The notes under the pieces were generated by a model. It was given only the letters and a program-made list of their open reading frames with translations, had not been told where the DNA came from and did no database searches. A stretch of DNA of 64,000 bases from Phyto melanocephala. Its lineage: Eukaryota; Arthropoda; Insecta; Diptera; Rhinophoridae. Shown here in pieces: positions 47,560 through 60,303 of this stretch. Position 1 is the stretch's first letter, and each line of letters starts with the position of its first letter. The position numbers and the translations under genes are program-made. The stretch is from NCBI GenBank assembly GCA_941918925.1, contig OW799237.1, positions 6,243,201-6,307,200 of the forward strand, given 5' to 3'.

Positions 47560-49080
47560 TTTAAGATGGTCACCTTACCAGTGGTTAAATTTAATGAGTT
47601 TAGCTATCGTTTCTGTAGAAAAAGCCACATATAGGTGGCAAATTTTCTTTTACGACTATCACAGGTCATGCTAAAGCACTTTGCGCGAAAGATTTTAGTA
47701 TCTTATCCCCTAGTGCAAAAACATGTGAATAATCAGTACAATAAGTACAATCAGTAATCTATTCTGTTGCAGGCAATAGCGGCCAGAAAAGCTAGTGGTT
47801 GGCCGAAGACCGTCATTAGCAGGAGTTTCAAGAGAATATCAAAGCAGATCACTACAGTTTCAGGTATTCTACGTCCTACGCTTTTTAGTAATTTCTAAAC
47901 TTCCGATCGACACCCTTTCCTTTCCGAGTCTCATGTCACCACTAGTACTTACTCTAGATTAGAAAACGATGTCACACTGCACATTGGTAATTGCGACAAT
48001 CCTTATCGCACAGTCTTTCGTCTCTTCTGATTCTTTTAGACTGAGGTCCCCCGTTAAATCCAGGCACATTTTACAAATACTATTTATTATCTTTGATATG
48101 TATTCTCTTTAGATGATATTTTAAAATTTCCCGTTTTTATCCCGTTACCAACGCAGTTATCGAGCTCATCATATTTCAATAAAATCCGAGTATCTTTAAG
48201 ACAACATACAAGCCTGTCTTCATAGTTCTCTCCATCCACATTTTTAGGTTTATAGAGTTTACCAATTGAAAGAATTTTACCCAAGACAACCCGTTACTGA
48301 GTTCAATTCAGGGTTCTGGTCCTCAGAATGGCCGCAGCTCACCTTTTCTTAAGTTCGTTCGCCACCGACTTCACTACCAGGTATGCTTACTTATCCCTCA
48401 GCCTAAATGAATGTCACCTCATTTGTAGAAGCACATCTATTAAGCTTTGAAATACACATAAGCTTCAAAGAAGAGTTCACATTCATCCGCCGCACGCGTT
48501 TAATAGCCGGACTGATAATCAGTAATGAGAATTCTCTTCCCCTGTATGTGAAACTCCAACAGGTGACCCAACGTGTGCAGAAAGCCAAGCATATCTGCAG
48601 GGTAAATTAACACATACTTCTTCAGACTCAAGGTGTGGGATAAGTTTAACAAGCCATAAAGGAAACATCAGTAAATATACTTGTCACTACCTATGTCGTA
48701 ATTGTTCATGGATCCATCTGCTATGAGCGCGCGATTTAGTTTTGCGACCTATAAAGGGCAATAAGTACAGCCACAAGCAATTCTGTTGTGCCCAGAAACG
48801 TTAATAGTTGGCCGAAGTTCATTACTACCATAAGTTATTTAATCGCCGGCGTCTTTAGGTTTTGACCACAGCCGCAACGTGATCTCTAAGCGACTTTATC
48901 AAAAACAATTCAAGACAAGCTTTAAGGGCTAGTGATTTCTAGGTATGACTGGTACTAAGTACTAGGTATTGGTAGCACTTCTCTGCAACAAAGTTACATG
49001 CCTTACAGCAGCTATAAGAATGGCTGGCATCATATTTATAAAGAACGCCCTAACAATTTAAAATTTTTTTAAAACAAGTT
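47560..49080 (-). pseudogene. Possible very decayed retroelement
   Basis: This 1.5 kb block is clearly less AT-rich than its surroundings and carries coding-like stretches in broken minus-strand frames (for example 48284-48087, SIGKLYKPKNVDGENYEDRL, and 48588-48540). No domain can be assigned with confidence. The phrase AATTCTGTTG.(C/G)C followed by TTGGCCGAAG occurs twice (47760-47805 and 48780-48817), suggesting an internal duplication or two related fragments. Confidence 0.3.
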
Positions 49081-49204
49081 AGACTATAATCGATATTAAA
49101 TGTTGAACTACAGTCTAGTGTGTAATCGTGATTAAGTATACGCAATAATAAAATCAAGACTATACTAAACTATCGTCTGAACTGTAATTTAAACAGTTGG
49201 CCAG

Positions 49205-49373
49205 TTCACAAGGGTGTCCTAAGTGTCATATTGTCATAAAGTCATACGTACAAAGAATTTTTTCAAACGATTTAAAGGTGTTGTATTGCTTATTGTTAAA
49301 TTTTTAGGCCTTTTTAATTATTGTTTTATATCATGACATTATGACAATACGACACTTAGGACCCCCTTGTGAA
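49205..49373. mobile_element. Short foldback element (TTCACAAGGG ends)
   Basis: About 45 bp at each end are inverted copies: TTCACAAGGGTGTCCTAAGT then GTC.TATTGTCATAA.GTCAT (49205-49249, and 49329-49373 reversed), with only a few mismatches. The loop is about 80 bp and AT-rich. No clear target duplication and no coding sequence. Confidence 0.7.
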
Positions 49374-51597
49374 TTTGCCTAGTGTGTTTTATGTAGTATA
49401 AACTATACGCTAAAAGGTAGTCAAGACTTAAACATATAATCTCATCTTGACTATACTAGTACTACACTATTCGCTGATTAAAATGTATATTAAATTTTAA
49501 CTCCTTTTTAAGGAAAACATAATTCATTTCTCTCAATGTGCTACCACCCTTTGGCACTATATGATTGCTAAAATATTTGCTCAAGTTTATACCTTTAAAC
49601 GTGTTGCCTTCCAACTACTTAGACGTTTCAGTTAGTTTTTCTTACTCAAAATATTTATATATTATTTTTGGTTCAATGGCTCAAATTTATAAGAACCAAA
49701 AGAAAGAAAAACAAAACAAAAATAAAATGTTAAAAACACCATAAACAGAAACTACTGATTGTGTGTGAGGATTAAAAAAAATATTTAGTTTTATGTCATA
49801 CACACTAACATTTGCCACAAAATAACACACATATATAAACCTATAATCATTATAAAAATTGTATAGTTGTGGGTGTGTCTCTGTAGGTGTTCATGAAATC
49901 CAAACACTATTATTTACAAACTATACTAAACACTAACATTCATTCATTCATTTATATTGTATATGCATGAGTATAAGTAAATATTAGAGCAACGAGATGA
50001 TGATTTTTTATAATATTGTGCATTTTTGTTGGTTCTTGCCTGCTAGTACCTCTTTCAGTCTTTTTTTTTCTCTCACCTACAGTTCTTTTGTAACAACATG
50101 TTGTGTTTAGTTCTTATTTTATATGTAAGAATGCGTCTTACCCAATTTAACCTTCTCTTAATATACACTTTAACAAGTTGCTTTGTGCGTGCGTACGAAT
50201 GCTTGAGTTTACTTTTGTATTTGTGTGCGAATAAATAAAGATGTAGAATGTAGAAGCAGAAAGTAAACGAAATAAGAAATAAACCAGGCGCCTGATTATA
50301 AAATAGAGTTCTATAAAATACAACATAACTAACAACATTAGGATCAAAAAGCAATAGAAACTGGAAAATATATATAAAAAAAAGAATGTTATAAATTTTG
50401 CACAATATAAATGAGTATAATAGAGGATATTTATACAAATGTTCATGTGTACACAGTATGTGATATACACAATATACACATGCACATGCAGACATCACTA
50501 CACATGTATTAATGTACATGACAGATAAATGTTGGCAGCACGTATAGAAATATAAAGTTGAAATGAAGTAAAAATTTTATTTTGACCAAAGGGAAGGGAG
50601 TTAAAGTATTTCTTTAAATATAAAGTTAGAATGAAAGCAAAAAAGCTATATTCCTATTAAAGAATAACAGAATAAATAATATGATTTTCGGTTAATTTAA
50701 TTTTTTACTTATTTAAAGTGTTAAACAAGTTTTAAAAATATGTAGAAATTTTAAAGGTTGAACACTCCCCTTAAAATCCCCAAAAAGGATGTAAAATATG
50801 TGTGTTTGAAAACTCATCATTCTTTTAAAATTTTATATTAAAACTCTAGTTTAAAGACACTTTAAACTAACAACTAACAAAATTAAATTAATGTTGCACA
50901 CATATGTCACACAGACTTAATATGCAATGGCTTAGTCTAACAAATTTCTAAATATTAAAACATACATTCTATAATATGTGCACACTTCATCTCCTCTAAT
51001 ACAAACATACTCTGACAATCACACTAACAAATATTTTAATATAATAATGTCTGCATTTGAATGTGTGTGTGTGTGTGTATTTTCATTGGATGTTTGTGTA
51101 GATAAATGTTTTTGTTGTGGCGTTTTTTGTTGTTTAAATTTTAGTTTTAATTCTAAAATCTAGTTTTAGTTTGTTAAGTTTTCATTATCAAAAGTTAAGC
51201 ATATAAATAAACAAATAAACGAATGTATAAATGTCTAAAGATATTAAACTCAAATATGTAACATACTTAATACAAATACAATTTAAATTGTTTGAAAATC
51301 TCAAGAGCTTAATTACAATTTCAAAATAAGTTCTTGTATTTAGCAGAATTTTAATTATTATTTAAATATTTTTTTTTATTAAAATAGAGATTGTATTTAT
51401 TCACTGTCGTGCAAGAAATTAATTATAATAAAATCATTTTCTTGAAATTATGTTGTACTAGTTGCACCCGGTTGGCATTGCCGGTGTCAACAATATTTTT
51501 GTATTGCATTCATTTTAAAATAAGTTATTATATTGTTGTGAGTAAAAATAATAGTTTCTTCTTGAGGATGATATTTAATTCATGTTTCTATTTCTAT
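49374..51597. other. Intergenic, AT-rich
   Basis: The minus-strand open frames at 50073-50519 translate to hydrophobic low-complexity sequence in two overlapping frames and are not believed. A GT microsatellite lies at 51062-51079. Confidence 0.35.
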
Positions 51598-52324
51598 TGC
51601 TCGGCGCACAATTGGGATAAACGACGAATTTTTCGTCGCGAATATTCGTCATCAAAAATAAAACACATTTGTGTATATGAGAATGCATACAATTGTGGCT
51701 TCAGTCGAAGTTCGCTATTCGCGGCGAACTCTGCATTAGATTAATGTCTATTTCTTACGCCGGCAAACGACGAACAAATTGACACAAGGTGACCATTTTT
51801 TATTAAATTTGGGTTTACTTCTCAACTTTTTAAGAAAATAAAGTTAGTTTTTACTTTAATAATTTTTTTATTTTAAAACATTTAAAATATGTATAAAAAA
51901 GTTAAGTACAAAAATTTGTTTTTATTTGTGTTTTTGCAAATGTTCAAGTTTATTAAGTGATCTTTTTTTCACATGGTCACACTATTAGCTGTTATACACA
52001 AACAAAATTTTTATTATTTTTTAATGCACCAACCCACGACATTCTTTGCAAACGTTTGCTTATACGTAAACAAGTTTTTTTATTACAGAAATTATATTTA
52101 TTGTTTTGTTGAGTTTCACAAAAAATTAAATTCTTAGATTATTTTTGTTTTTTCTTTGCACAAACACTAAACAATTTTATCAACTATAAAAGATGTTACT
52201 TTTTCGTCGTTGTTGTGCTTCACACGACGAATTTGCACAACGAATTTTTACCGAAGAGTTCGTCGTGTTGGGCGAAATTCGTCGTGTTGAGCGAAATTCG
52301 TCGTTCGTCCCAATTGTGCGCGCG
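51598..52324. mobile_element. MITE, copy 2 (reverse orientation to copy 1)
   Basis: It starts TGCTCGGCGCACAATTGGGA and ends GTCCCAATTGTGCGCGCG, the last bases having diverged. The interior matches the element at 38538-39255 in reverse over its full length, including CAACTATAAAAGATGTTACT. It carries an extra copy of GCGAAATTCGTCGT near its right end. The flanks may share TAT, which is less convincing than copy 1's TTA. Confidence 0.75.
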
Positions 52325-53228
52325 TATAGTGTTCCAGTGATTATTTATTTCTTACCAAATTTTCTGTTCCATCCCAGCAAAAAAAAATGGGAAGTAGTGC
52401 AAAGCGAATTACATTTTAAAGACCTCTAAATTAATTGTGTAAAAGCAATAATTCTAAATGACTCTCTAAATGCAAAGCAATTTGTCATAAATGATGTGCT
52501 TAAAAATGAATGCAACATCATGCAAAATATCTTATAGAATTCATGTAAACAAACAAAATTAACTCGTGCAACAGCGGATGCTTTTCACCATATATGCATG
52601 AGTTCTGTGCACTTGTTAAAATAGAGTGCAGTTCATTAAAAAAATCAAAATCATTAGAGTTTTCACCTAAATTTAATTAATTCGCTACCTGTTGAACCCC
52701 TGTAAATTCACTTTTTTGTCATAGATTTTTTTGCTGGGATATTATACGATATTGTTCTCTTTATTTGTTAGAAATAAGATACTATTTCGCAAAAAAATGT
52801 CATATATATATTAACCAAGGTATGATAGTACTTCTATGACATTTTTTTTTATCCAAATCCATCCAATAGTTTTTTTTTTTAATAATTGAGTTCAAAAGTA
52901 GATAGTCAGAAAGACAGACAGATGAACAGATGGGCAGTCAGACAAAAATTGCAGAAAATTAACTTTTATTTGCCAGATCGTTAACATTATATGACACCAA
53001 AAAAAATTTACAAAAAATATTTAAGGTACAGATACAGTTTTTTAAAATCTTGTTATAAAAGTATACGCAATTGAGTTCAGGAAGATGAACAGACAGACGG
53101 ACAGACGGACATACAGTCAAAATTTTTAAAAGTGATGTTTTGTAGTTCACACTTTATACGATGCCATGACATTTTTAAAAAAAAATTTTATGTACAGATA
53201 CAGTTTTTGTGCAATAGATAGATGTACA
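52325..53228. other. Intergenic with GACAGACGG-type runs
   Basis: 52900-53220 contains two diverged copies of a segment with GACAGACGGACAGACGGACA and GGTACAGATACAGTTTTT, reminiscent of the tails of families A and B but without their end hairpins. No gene. Confidence 0.4.
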
Positions 53229-53440
53229 TATCGTTGGCTACAGGCAGAAAGGCCCTAACTCAAATAATTGCAACTTTACAGGAGAAGGCAAAAACGTAAT
53301 AGATAGTGTATTATAATAATAATAATAATAACAATAATAATATATTATAATTATGATAATGTAATTTCTATTGTAAAATTTGCTTTTAATACTATTGTAT
53401 TAAATTTTTGTGTCGAGTTGTGTGAAATGAAAATGAATAT
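53229..53440 (-). repeat. Dispersed repeat D, copy 2
   Basis: Reverse-complement counterpart of 10165-10375, with an AAT/ATA microsatellite expansion at 53313-53345 in the middle. The two copies face each other 43 kb apart. Confidence 0.6.
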
Positions 53441-55264
53441 ACGAGTTGTAGCCTTTCTACTCGTGACCAATGATATGTAGACCTATGACAAAACAATTTA
53501 TTTTGAATTGTCTAAAATTTCAGTAGAGAAGAAAATATATCAAGTTAGAAATTAATTTAATTAAAGTTGATTTTTTTTGATGTTTTGATCTTGATTTTCT
53601 AACTTATAGCAAGACGCGGATTAGTGTAAACAAATCTATATCTGTATCGAACTGAGAACTTTTGACCAACAACCTTGAATTAAATTTTAAAAATATTTTA
53701 GGAAAACAAATTGGTTTAAAAAAATTTAATTATATAGTTTATTCATATTAAGTGATATTTTTAAAGTATAAGATTAAATAAAGACGTAATTTCGTGTTAA
53801 AAAAGCATGTTTAAGATTAAACTTTTATGATTGAGGAACTTGAACATTTTTTTTATCTTGATTTAAGTTGTTTTGCCAACGTTCTATAGATATGTACATT
53901 AAAGCATACTATTTATAAGCGAAGAAAAAGTGCGCCATACGTCTTCAAATATAAAATATTTTCCAATTTTTTTTTTTAAGAACGTTTTTTTTTATATATT
54001 TGGTATTTACAATCGGATCTAAAAGTGTGATATATCTAAGTTTTTGTCTCGAGAATACTATGGTTTTAATTCAAATGTCATTGACCTCTGTTATGTTAGT
54101 TTATGTTGAAAAAGAGGGCCACTAAAAGCACAAAACCATGACAGGTATGTACGTATGCTCAATTGGCATATACACGTATGCCCAATTGGCATATACACGT
54201 ATGCCCAATTGACGTATTGATCTCTGTTATACCGTTCTAAAATTTACCTATTTTACTACATCCTATGTCCTACCTTCTTAATATACATACCACCCTAATA
54301 TAAAAAAATTTTAAGCTCGCAAAGAATGATTCAATTTTTGCTAAGAAAGTTTTACAAAAACGATGATCATTTTTGTTTATTTTCTCCATTTTCGTTGCCT
54401 TTTTAAATTTTTCTTGAGGAACTTAGAACAAAACATTAGTCATATCTAGACAAAAAAAAAGTTATATACACTTTTGGATCTGAATGTAGATAAAGAAACA
54501 TTTAGAAAGTTGACCCTTACGTTCGACAAAAAAAATCTCTAAGTTTTTTTTTCATTTGATTGCAAAATCGTCATTTAAAATTGAACATTAGTCACCTCTG
54601 GACAAAAACAAGACTATACATTTTTGAACCCGAATGTAGATTAAAATTCGACAAAAAATATTTTTTATTTTTTTTTTTTCATTTGACTTGCAAAAACGCT
54701 TTATATTCTAAGGAGTACGGCAAACTGTTTTTTTTTTGTACAGTCTACTGTACTAATATATTCAATTATTTATATTAAAATTAAATCAATTCAATACTGA
54801 AAACAAATCATTTCATATTTTTGGTAAACAAAATATATTTGTATTATTTTGTTATCACAACAAACAGTGCGAAAGGCTTCACAATTTTGTTTATTAAATT
54901 CCTGATTGGTTATTGTTACCTTATGTTTACTTTCACTATCACTAATAGCTATACATTCACAAAAATAAATACAAATTTATAAATTTACTACTAATACACA
55001 CACACATAAATCCATTAATACATGCATACATTCAAAAAAAAAAACTAAACTCAATTTATTTTAGCTTAAATTAAACACAATACTGTTGCATATTATTACA
55101 ATAAAAAAAATAAAATTTTACGATTTGTTAAAACGTTTTTTTTATACTTTCGTTCCCTGACAACTGTTTATTTTTTATCTGCAAACAATACGGACATGGT
55201 TGCGTATAATATAGAGTGCGCTACAGTCTAAATTAAAGATTATTACAGTGTTTAAAGCTAGTCT
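53441..55264. other. Intergenic with a 24-bp tandem
   Basis: Near 54152-54215 the unit CGTATGCCCAATTGGCATAT (plus ACA) is present about 2.6 times. AATTGG motifs alternate with ACACGTAT. No supported gene. Confidence 0.5.
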
Positions 55265-55277
55265 ATATAAGTTACAT

Positions 55278-55917
55278 GGGCGAGAGTATTAGGAGAAATA
55301 GGATAAATATGATACTTGCGGTACAGAGAACATACGCACTGCGGATAGCTTCTGCTTATCGTACAGTATCCACGGCAGCCATCCTTGTTTTATCGGGAAC
55401 TATTCCGATAGATTTGCAAATAGGAGAAAGGATAAAGATATGGCGGAAAAAACAGACCGGCAGTTTTGAACAGGGTGATAGAGAGTTCATAAGACAGGAG
55501 ACCATTCAAAGTTGGCAGGAAAAATGGAACGAGGAAACGACAGCTAGATGGATGAGGAAACTACTCCCAGATATTAACATCTGGGTAAAAAGGGTAACCG
55601 GAGAAGTAAACTACTATCTGACACAAATGATATCTGGTCATGGATACTTCAGGAAGTACCTGTATAACATAGGAAAGTGCAGCACACCATACTGTTTATA
55701 TGAAGACGAAGACATAATCGACGACGCTAAACACACCTTTTTCGAATGCTGTAAATGGGCTGAAAAGAGAACAGAATTGGAGAACTTTATGGGCGAAATA
55801 AATGCTGAGAGCATAATTGATCGCATGGTACGGAATGAGGGAAATTGGCAAGCAGTATCAAGATACTGCGAGTACATATTGAGAAGGAAAAAACCTGATC
55901 TGGATGAAGCAGATTAG
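55278..55917 (+). CDS. R1-type ORF2 C-terminal region, uninterrupted (partial)
   Basis: The frame is open for 213 codons. Recognisable R1 features are VQRTYALRIASAYRTVSTAA (after the RT thumb), IPIDLQIGERIKIW, a W-rich spacer (WQEKWNEETTARWMRKLLPD), LTQMISGHGYFRKYL, and a CCHC zinc knuckle: C-x4-C in CSTPYC and H-x4-C in HTFFEC. The apparent ATG at 55276 is made from the target duplication joined to the element, so it is not a real start. There is no endonuclease or RT catalytic domain, so the fragment is not autonomous. The lack of stops argues that it is a recent arrival. Confidence 0.85.
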
Positions 55918-56181
55918 GGACTGAAGGCAGATAGGCGAGGACCTGGACGCAGGTCAACACGGACTGGGGCTGCAGAAACGGCCAAAGGGAAACCACCCCG
56001 AAGTAATGCATTACAGCGGTCCCGGGGTGGAATCATTTCCGGAGGAGGACAAAGTGGGGTTTTTTAGTCGGTATACCACGCGGGGGAGCCCGACATACCA
56101 CAGATGGTGACGACCGATCGTGGATGCAGAAATGCATTTTTTACCTCCTTTCCCGCCAAAAAAAAAAAAAAAAAAAAAAAA
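55278..56181 (+). mobile_element. 5'-truncated R1-clade LINE insertion with poly(A) and TSD
   Basis: The direct repeat ATATAAGTTACAT occurs at 55265-55277 and 56182-56194, exactly bordering the insert. The insert has 640 bp of open frame, about 240 bp of GC-rich 3' UTR (including CGGTCCCGGGGTGGAATCAT at 56017-56036) and a tail of about 24 A. Truncation at the 5' end, the A tail and the perfect target duplication identify target-primed reverse transcription. Its GC content contrasts sharply with the flanks. Confidence 0.9.
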
Positions 56182-56194
56182 ATATAAGTTACAT

Positions 56195-57184
56195 TGAAAT
56201 TTATGATAGCGGTATGATTACACATGCACACTATAATTTGCATTTAAAGCTAGAACATAGTTCTTGACTGTTTCCGAGACTATGTCTTAAACTATACACC
56301 TGCAATTGATGTAAGAATTAAAAGCCCCATAGCACTAGTAACGTCTAAATTTTGCATTTAAATCTCAACAGTTGGACGAAAATAAAATTAACTTTGTTTT
56401 AAACCTGATGTAGCTTATTTTAATTTTAAAGGCTAACTAATTAATAAGCCAAAATGTAGGTTCAGGGGTTCTAAAAGTTCAAGAGCCATTTATCAGCTCC
56501 AATTGCACCCCATTAGATGTACAGTATGGTGGGTCATTAAATCTGAAAATATCATTGGGCCCTACTTCTTCGAAAATTAAGTTGGGAGTGCTATAACCAT
56601 AAATGATTATATGGTCGTGTTCTTGACAACAGATCTGAGATGTGGTTTCAGCAATAAGGAGCCACTGCCTGAATAGCCTGAGATATAATGACACTTTTAA
56701 GCAGCAAGTTTTAAAGAGAGAGAAAATAATTTTCTGAAATTCTGAAATTAATTGGCCAGCTAAATGTTCGCTAGTTTTATTAGTACCCATATATTTTCTT
56801 TTGCGTTATATAAAGTAGCGAGTATATGTGAACAAGCTCGAGGCATTGAACTTAAGGCCACATTGTTGCCGAAATTCGAGCGCTACACCCACAAATTTTG
56901 AAAGATGTTATAAAAAATTCTCTCAGACATGAATAGAGCAGAATGCAGTAAACTAAGAAAAAGTGAACAATCCAAGATGGCGTTCGATACAAAATGGCAG
57001 ATAATTTTTTTCTTACTTACCTCTATCAATATGGGTATCGAATGAAAGTGTTTGACTAGTAGAATACAATCAACTATGTCCAAGTTCAAAATCTAAGATG
57101 GCATAGGAAATAATAAAAAAAACGACGTATAATATTAAATCTAAAATCAAGGTTTCGCTACGATGTAGTAATTATTATATACAT
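56195..57184. other. Intergenic, no supported gene
   Basis: The minus-strand open frame at 56479-56790 (103 codons, GYSTPNLIFEEVGPNDIFRF) has fair coding texture but no recognised domain and no flanking exon signals. It could be an old retroelement fragment. Confidence 0.25.
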
Positions 57185-57540
57185 GAAGGGGGGATATCGA
57201 AGCAGACCTCTTGCATAAACGGGTCCTTTTTCGACCCCCTTCGTTTCCCAGAGATTACGAGGCTACCAAAAAAGAGGGTATCCCCGACCTCACTGGGTCC
57301 CGTGCCATTCCGGGCGTTTGCTCTAGACTTTGGTGACATTGTAAACTAAAAATTATTTACAATCCTCAGCACAGAGTACTTTGTAATCGCCAGCATTTGC
57401 CCTAGACTAATTTCCCCCATAGTACTCACATCCAACGTGTACCTGCCGGTGGTACTAAGTTTACTGCCAGCCATTGCCGCATATTCGCATACTACATGCG
57501 CCGCTGTCTCAGCAGTAGCAAACATCATCCTTATAAATTA
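57185..57540 (-). pseudogene. LINE tail: CCHC-region remnant plus 3' UTR
   Basis: On the minus strand 57528-57346 gives FATAETAAHVVCEYAAMAGS, close to the ET..H..CECPA.A..R end of I/Jockey/R1-group LINEs. Then comes SLGQMLAITKYSVLRIVNNF and a stop. A GC-rich 3' UTR-like stretch follows (57345-57185, containing GGGACCCAGTGAGGTCGGGG). Two cysteines of the usual knuckle are missing. Confidence 0.6.
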
Positions 57541-57547
57541 TACTTAT

Positions 57548-57611
57548 GTACATGATGGTGAAGAGTATTATCAGATTCGAAACTGCTGAATATCGCACTC
57601 TAACTTGTTGT
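57548..57611 (-). repeat. Family A/B left-end fragment
   Basis: GGTGAAGAGTATTATCAGATTC, a decayed TTCG..CTGAA hairpin, and ATCGCACTCTAACTTGTTGT correspond to the left end of the hairpin repeats in reverse orientation. Confidence 0.6.
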
Positions 57612-57960
57612 AAACACTTGACTATAGTCTAGGCTAGAGATTATAAATTTTTCACCAAAGATTACACCATAGTTTATATTATAGACTACACTATTATATT
57701 GTATTATATTATCTAGACTTTAATTTACACTATAGGATACACTATTATCTAGATTATATTAGATTACACTTTAGTTTATGCTGTCAAATACACTATAATT
57801 TGGACTTTAAATTTCACTGTAGAAACTACTATATATTACACTTAAGCCTATACTGCTGACTACATTACAAAGACTATAAATAATACTACAGACAGCACTT
57901 TGTCTATACTACAAATCAGACTATAGTTTAAAGTTTAATCTATGGATTATACTATAGTAG
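57612..57960. repeat. Degenerate ACTATAGT / CTATAG-rich region
   Basis: Palindromic words such as ACTATAGT, CTATAG and TAGTCTA recur every 15-30 bp, without a fixed period. Similar clusters lie at 16050-16090, 47455-47515, 49080-49190, 49390-49480 and 63080-63190. Confidence 0.5.
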
Positions 57961-60303
57961 AGTTTTTACAATATACTTTAAACACAACTGTACTAGTTTG
58001 TAGGGTACTTATTTGCAAATACAAATTGCCATATATCAATAATGAAAATTCGTCAATAAAAATCATTTTTATGAGATGCACTGTACACGTACATAAATTT
58101 CTTGCATTTGACTTTTCCCCTTGTTGCCAACAAAAGAGTGAGTGCATCGAAAATAGTATCAGTAACAATTGTAAATGCATTAAAAACTGAAACTTTATAG
58201 CAGCAGTAGAAAAAAATTGCAACATAAAGAGTTTAAATAATGTATTAGTAGTTAAATTGAGAAAATGAAACAATCGCAAATATAGTTGTGCTTAAATATT
58301 TACGAGTATTGTTTAAGTTTTTATTTTGCAATTTCTATTGATGTGTAACAGAGCAAACCCAACAAACATTATAAGGAGAAATATACAAGAGAAAATTGTA
58401 TGTGACAGGGGATATATAGCAAAGTGTCACAGTTAGTTTTAACTATCTTCAATTTTAAAACTAAAACGTGATTAAATATAGCAAAGTGTCACAGTTAGTT
58501 TAAACTATCTTCAAGTTTAAAACTGAAACGTTTTTAAAGCCTTAAATCAAATGAAAATTTCCAAATAGAGGTTATAAAATATTTAATAAGCTATTACCGT
58601 CATTGTCTTTGAGTTTTTTAAATTTGTCCGTCAACTATTGGCCATACCTGTCTTACATTATCCAGTTGTAGAATGTAAACGTTTGTTTAGGTGGCAATAT
58701 TTTTAAGACCAATAATAGCCTATAACAAAATATAAAACATCAGCAACAGAAATTCTCATAAATTGAACAAAAAAAAGAATTAAATTTGACAAAAACAACA
58801 ATGACCAGCAATCAATAATAATTACAACAATGAAGCAAGAATGAGAGAGAAATGTGAAAAAAACAACAAAAATAGACTTACATATTTACTACGTGTCTAA
58901 TTCTAATGAAAATTTTAAAAACAAATATTATACACTCATATAAACACACAAAAAAACTTGCACAAACACTCATACTTACACACACAAAACTTATATATGG
59001 ACATTTGAAAATGTTGTAAGTGCTAAACAATTACCGAACAAAACGACTGTAACAATTTTTGAACAATCGTTAGAGAACAATGGAAAATGTTTGTGGCAAA
59101 AATATTTGATTAGTGGTAAAAGCACTTTTATTTGTAGTTGCAGGCAGCAGAAGATGGGTTTTAAATTAATTTACAAAAAAAAAAAATGAAATGAAATGTT
59201 ACGAAATTGAAGGCTAGTTTTGTTATAGACTTTTGAAATGCAGTAAAACTGAAACAAAACAACAAATAAAAATACCCTTGTTTGCGCTTTTTGGAGTTTT
59301 GTTGAAATTAAATACGTTTATTCTGAAACAAATATAAAGGATATATGGCGAGATTTTGATTTTGTAAAGGGATTTAAAAGATATTTGCTAGTGTTATAAA
59401 ATACATTATTCTATGTTCATATATGAAATTTTAGAATATTTGGAATTCATTTGTACTTTTTATAAGTTTTTTTTTTAAATAAAATTTTTAAAATTTTCTG
59501 TGGCCATAAAATTATTTTGCTTTTGTTGACTCTTAGCTATACTTGTACAATATAAAAAGTGTTTTTGTGTTTGCTTGTTAAAAATGAATTGTTGTATAAA
59601 TCATATTAAAGGATCTTTGTAGAGTTATTATTTCTACAGGAGATATTAATCTTGGATATAAAGGTTATTAAAAAACTTTTTTTTTTATATTTTTAAAATG
59701 TTTAAGGAAAATTAGTATGTAGTAGTTTTTTGATTTTCATTTTCAGTTTGCATAATATTGTTTGTGTATAGAACTTTTTGTGAAAAACATCTTAAATTTA
59801 AAATAAAGGATATATGAAAAGCTTTTGTTGCTGTAAATTGATCATATTGAAATTAGTACCTGCCATTAAGGACAACAAAAGACATTCATTTGCAAATTTT
59901 CACAAATTTATTATAACGTTTTAAGCTTTTTTTAAGTTTTGCAATCTAATTTAACATCGAAAAAGCACCTAGTGTTTAATGGCAGTATAAAAAAAATCAA
60001 TTTCCCTTATAAAAAAACAGGTGTAAATTCTCAGCTGCTGATTTTATTTATACACATTTATTTACCCAACAATTTCTCTATTTGCAAAAATGTTTTATTT
60101 ATCTGCTTTTTGTTAGAAACAAACCTTTAACTAAAATTAATATTTAATTTTTTATGATTTCATAACAAAATTTGCATAAAATATAAAACATATTAATGAA
60201 TATTTGAATTCAAACACAAATATACAGCTACGAAATAGTTATACAAATATTTTTTTTAACCTTTCCCATATAAATATAAATATACTTAAACATTTATGTA
60301 TTT
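57961..60303. other. Intergenic with a short direct duplication
   Basis: ATAGCAAAGTGTCACAGTTA followed by GTTT.AACTATCTTCAA occurs at 58417-58475 and 58478-58530, an imperfect tandem pair of about 60 bp. No supported gene. Confidence 0.5.

Noticed and set aside
50073..50519. 148-codon hydrophobic open frame on the minus strand
   Set aside because: A second frame over the same bases is equally open and both give low-complexity Phe/Tyr/Leu sequence from AT-rich DNA; no domain, no exon signals.
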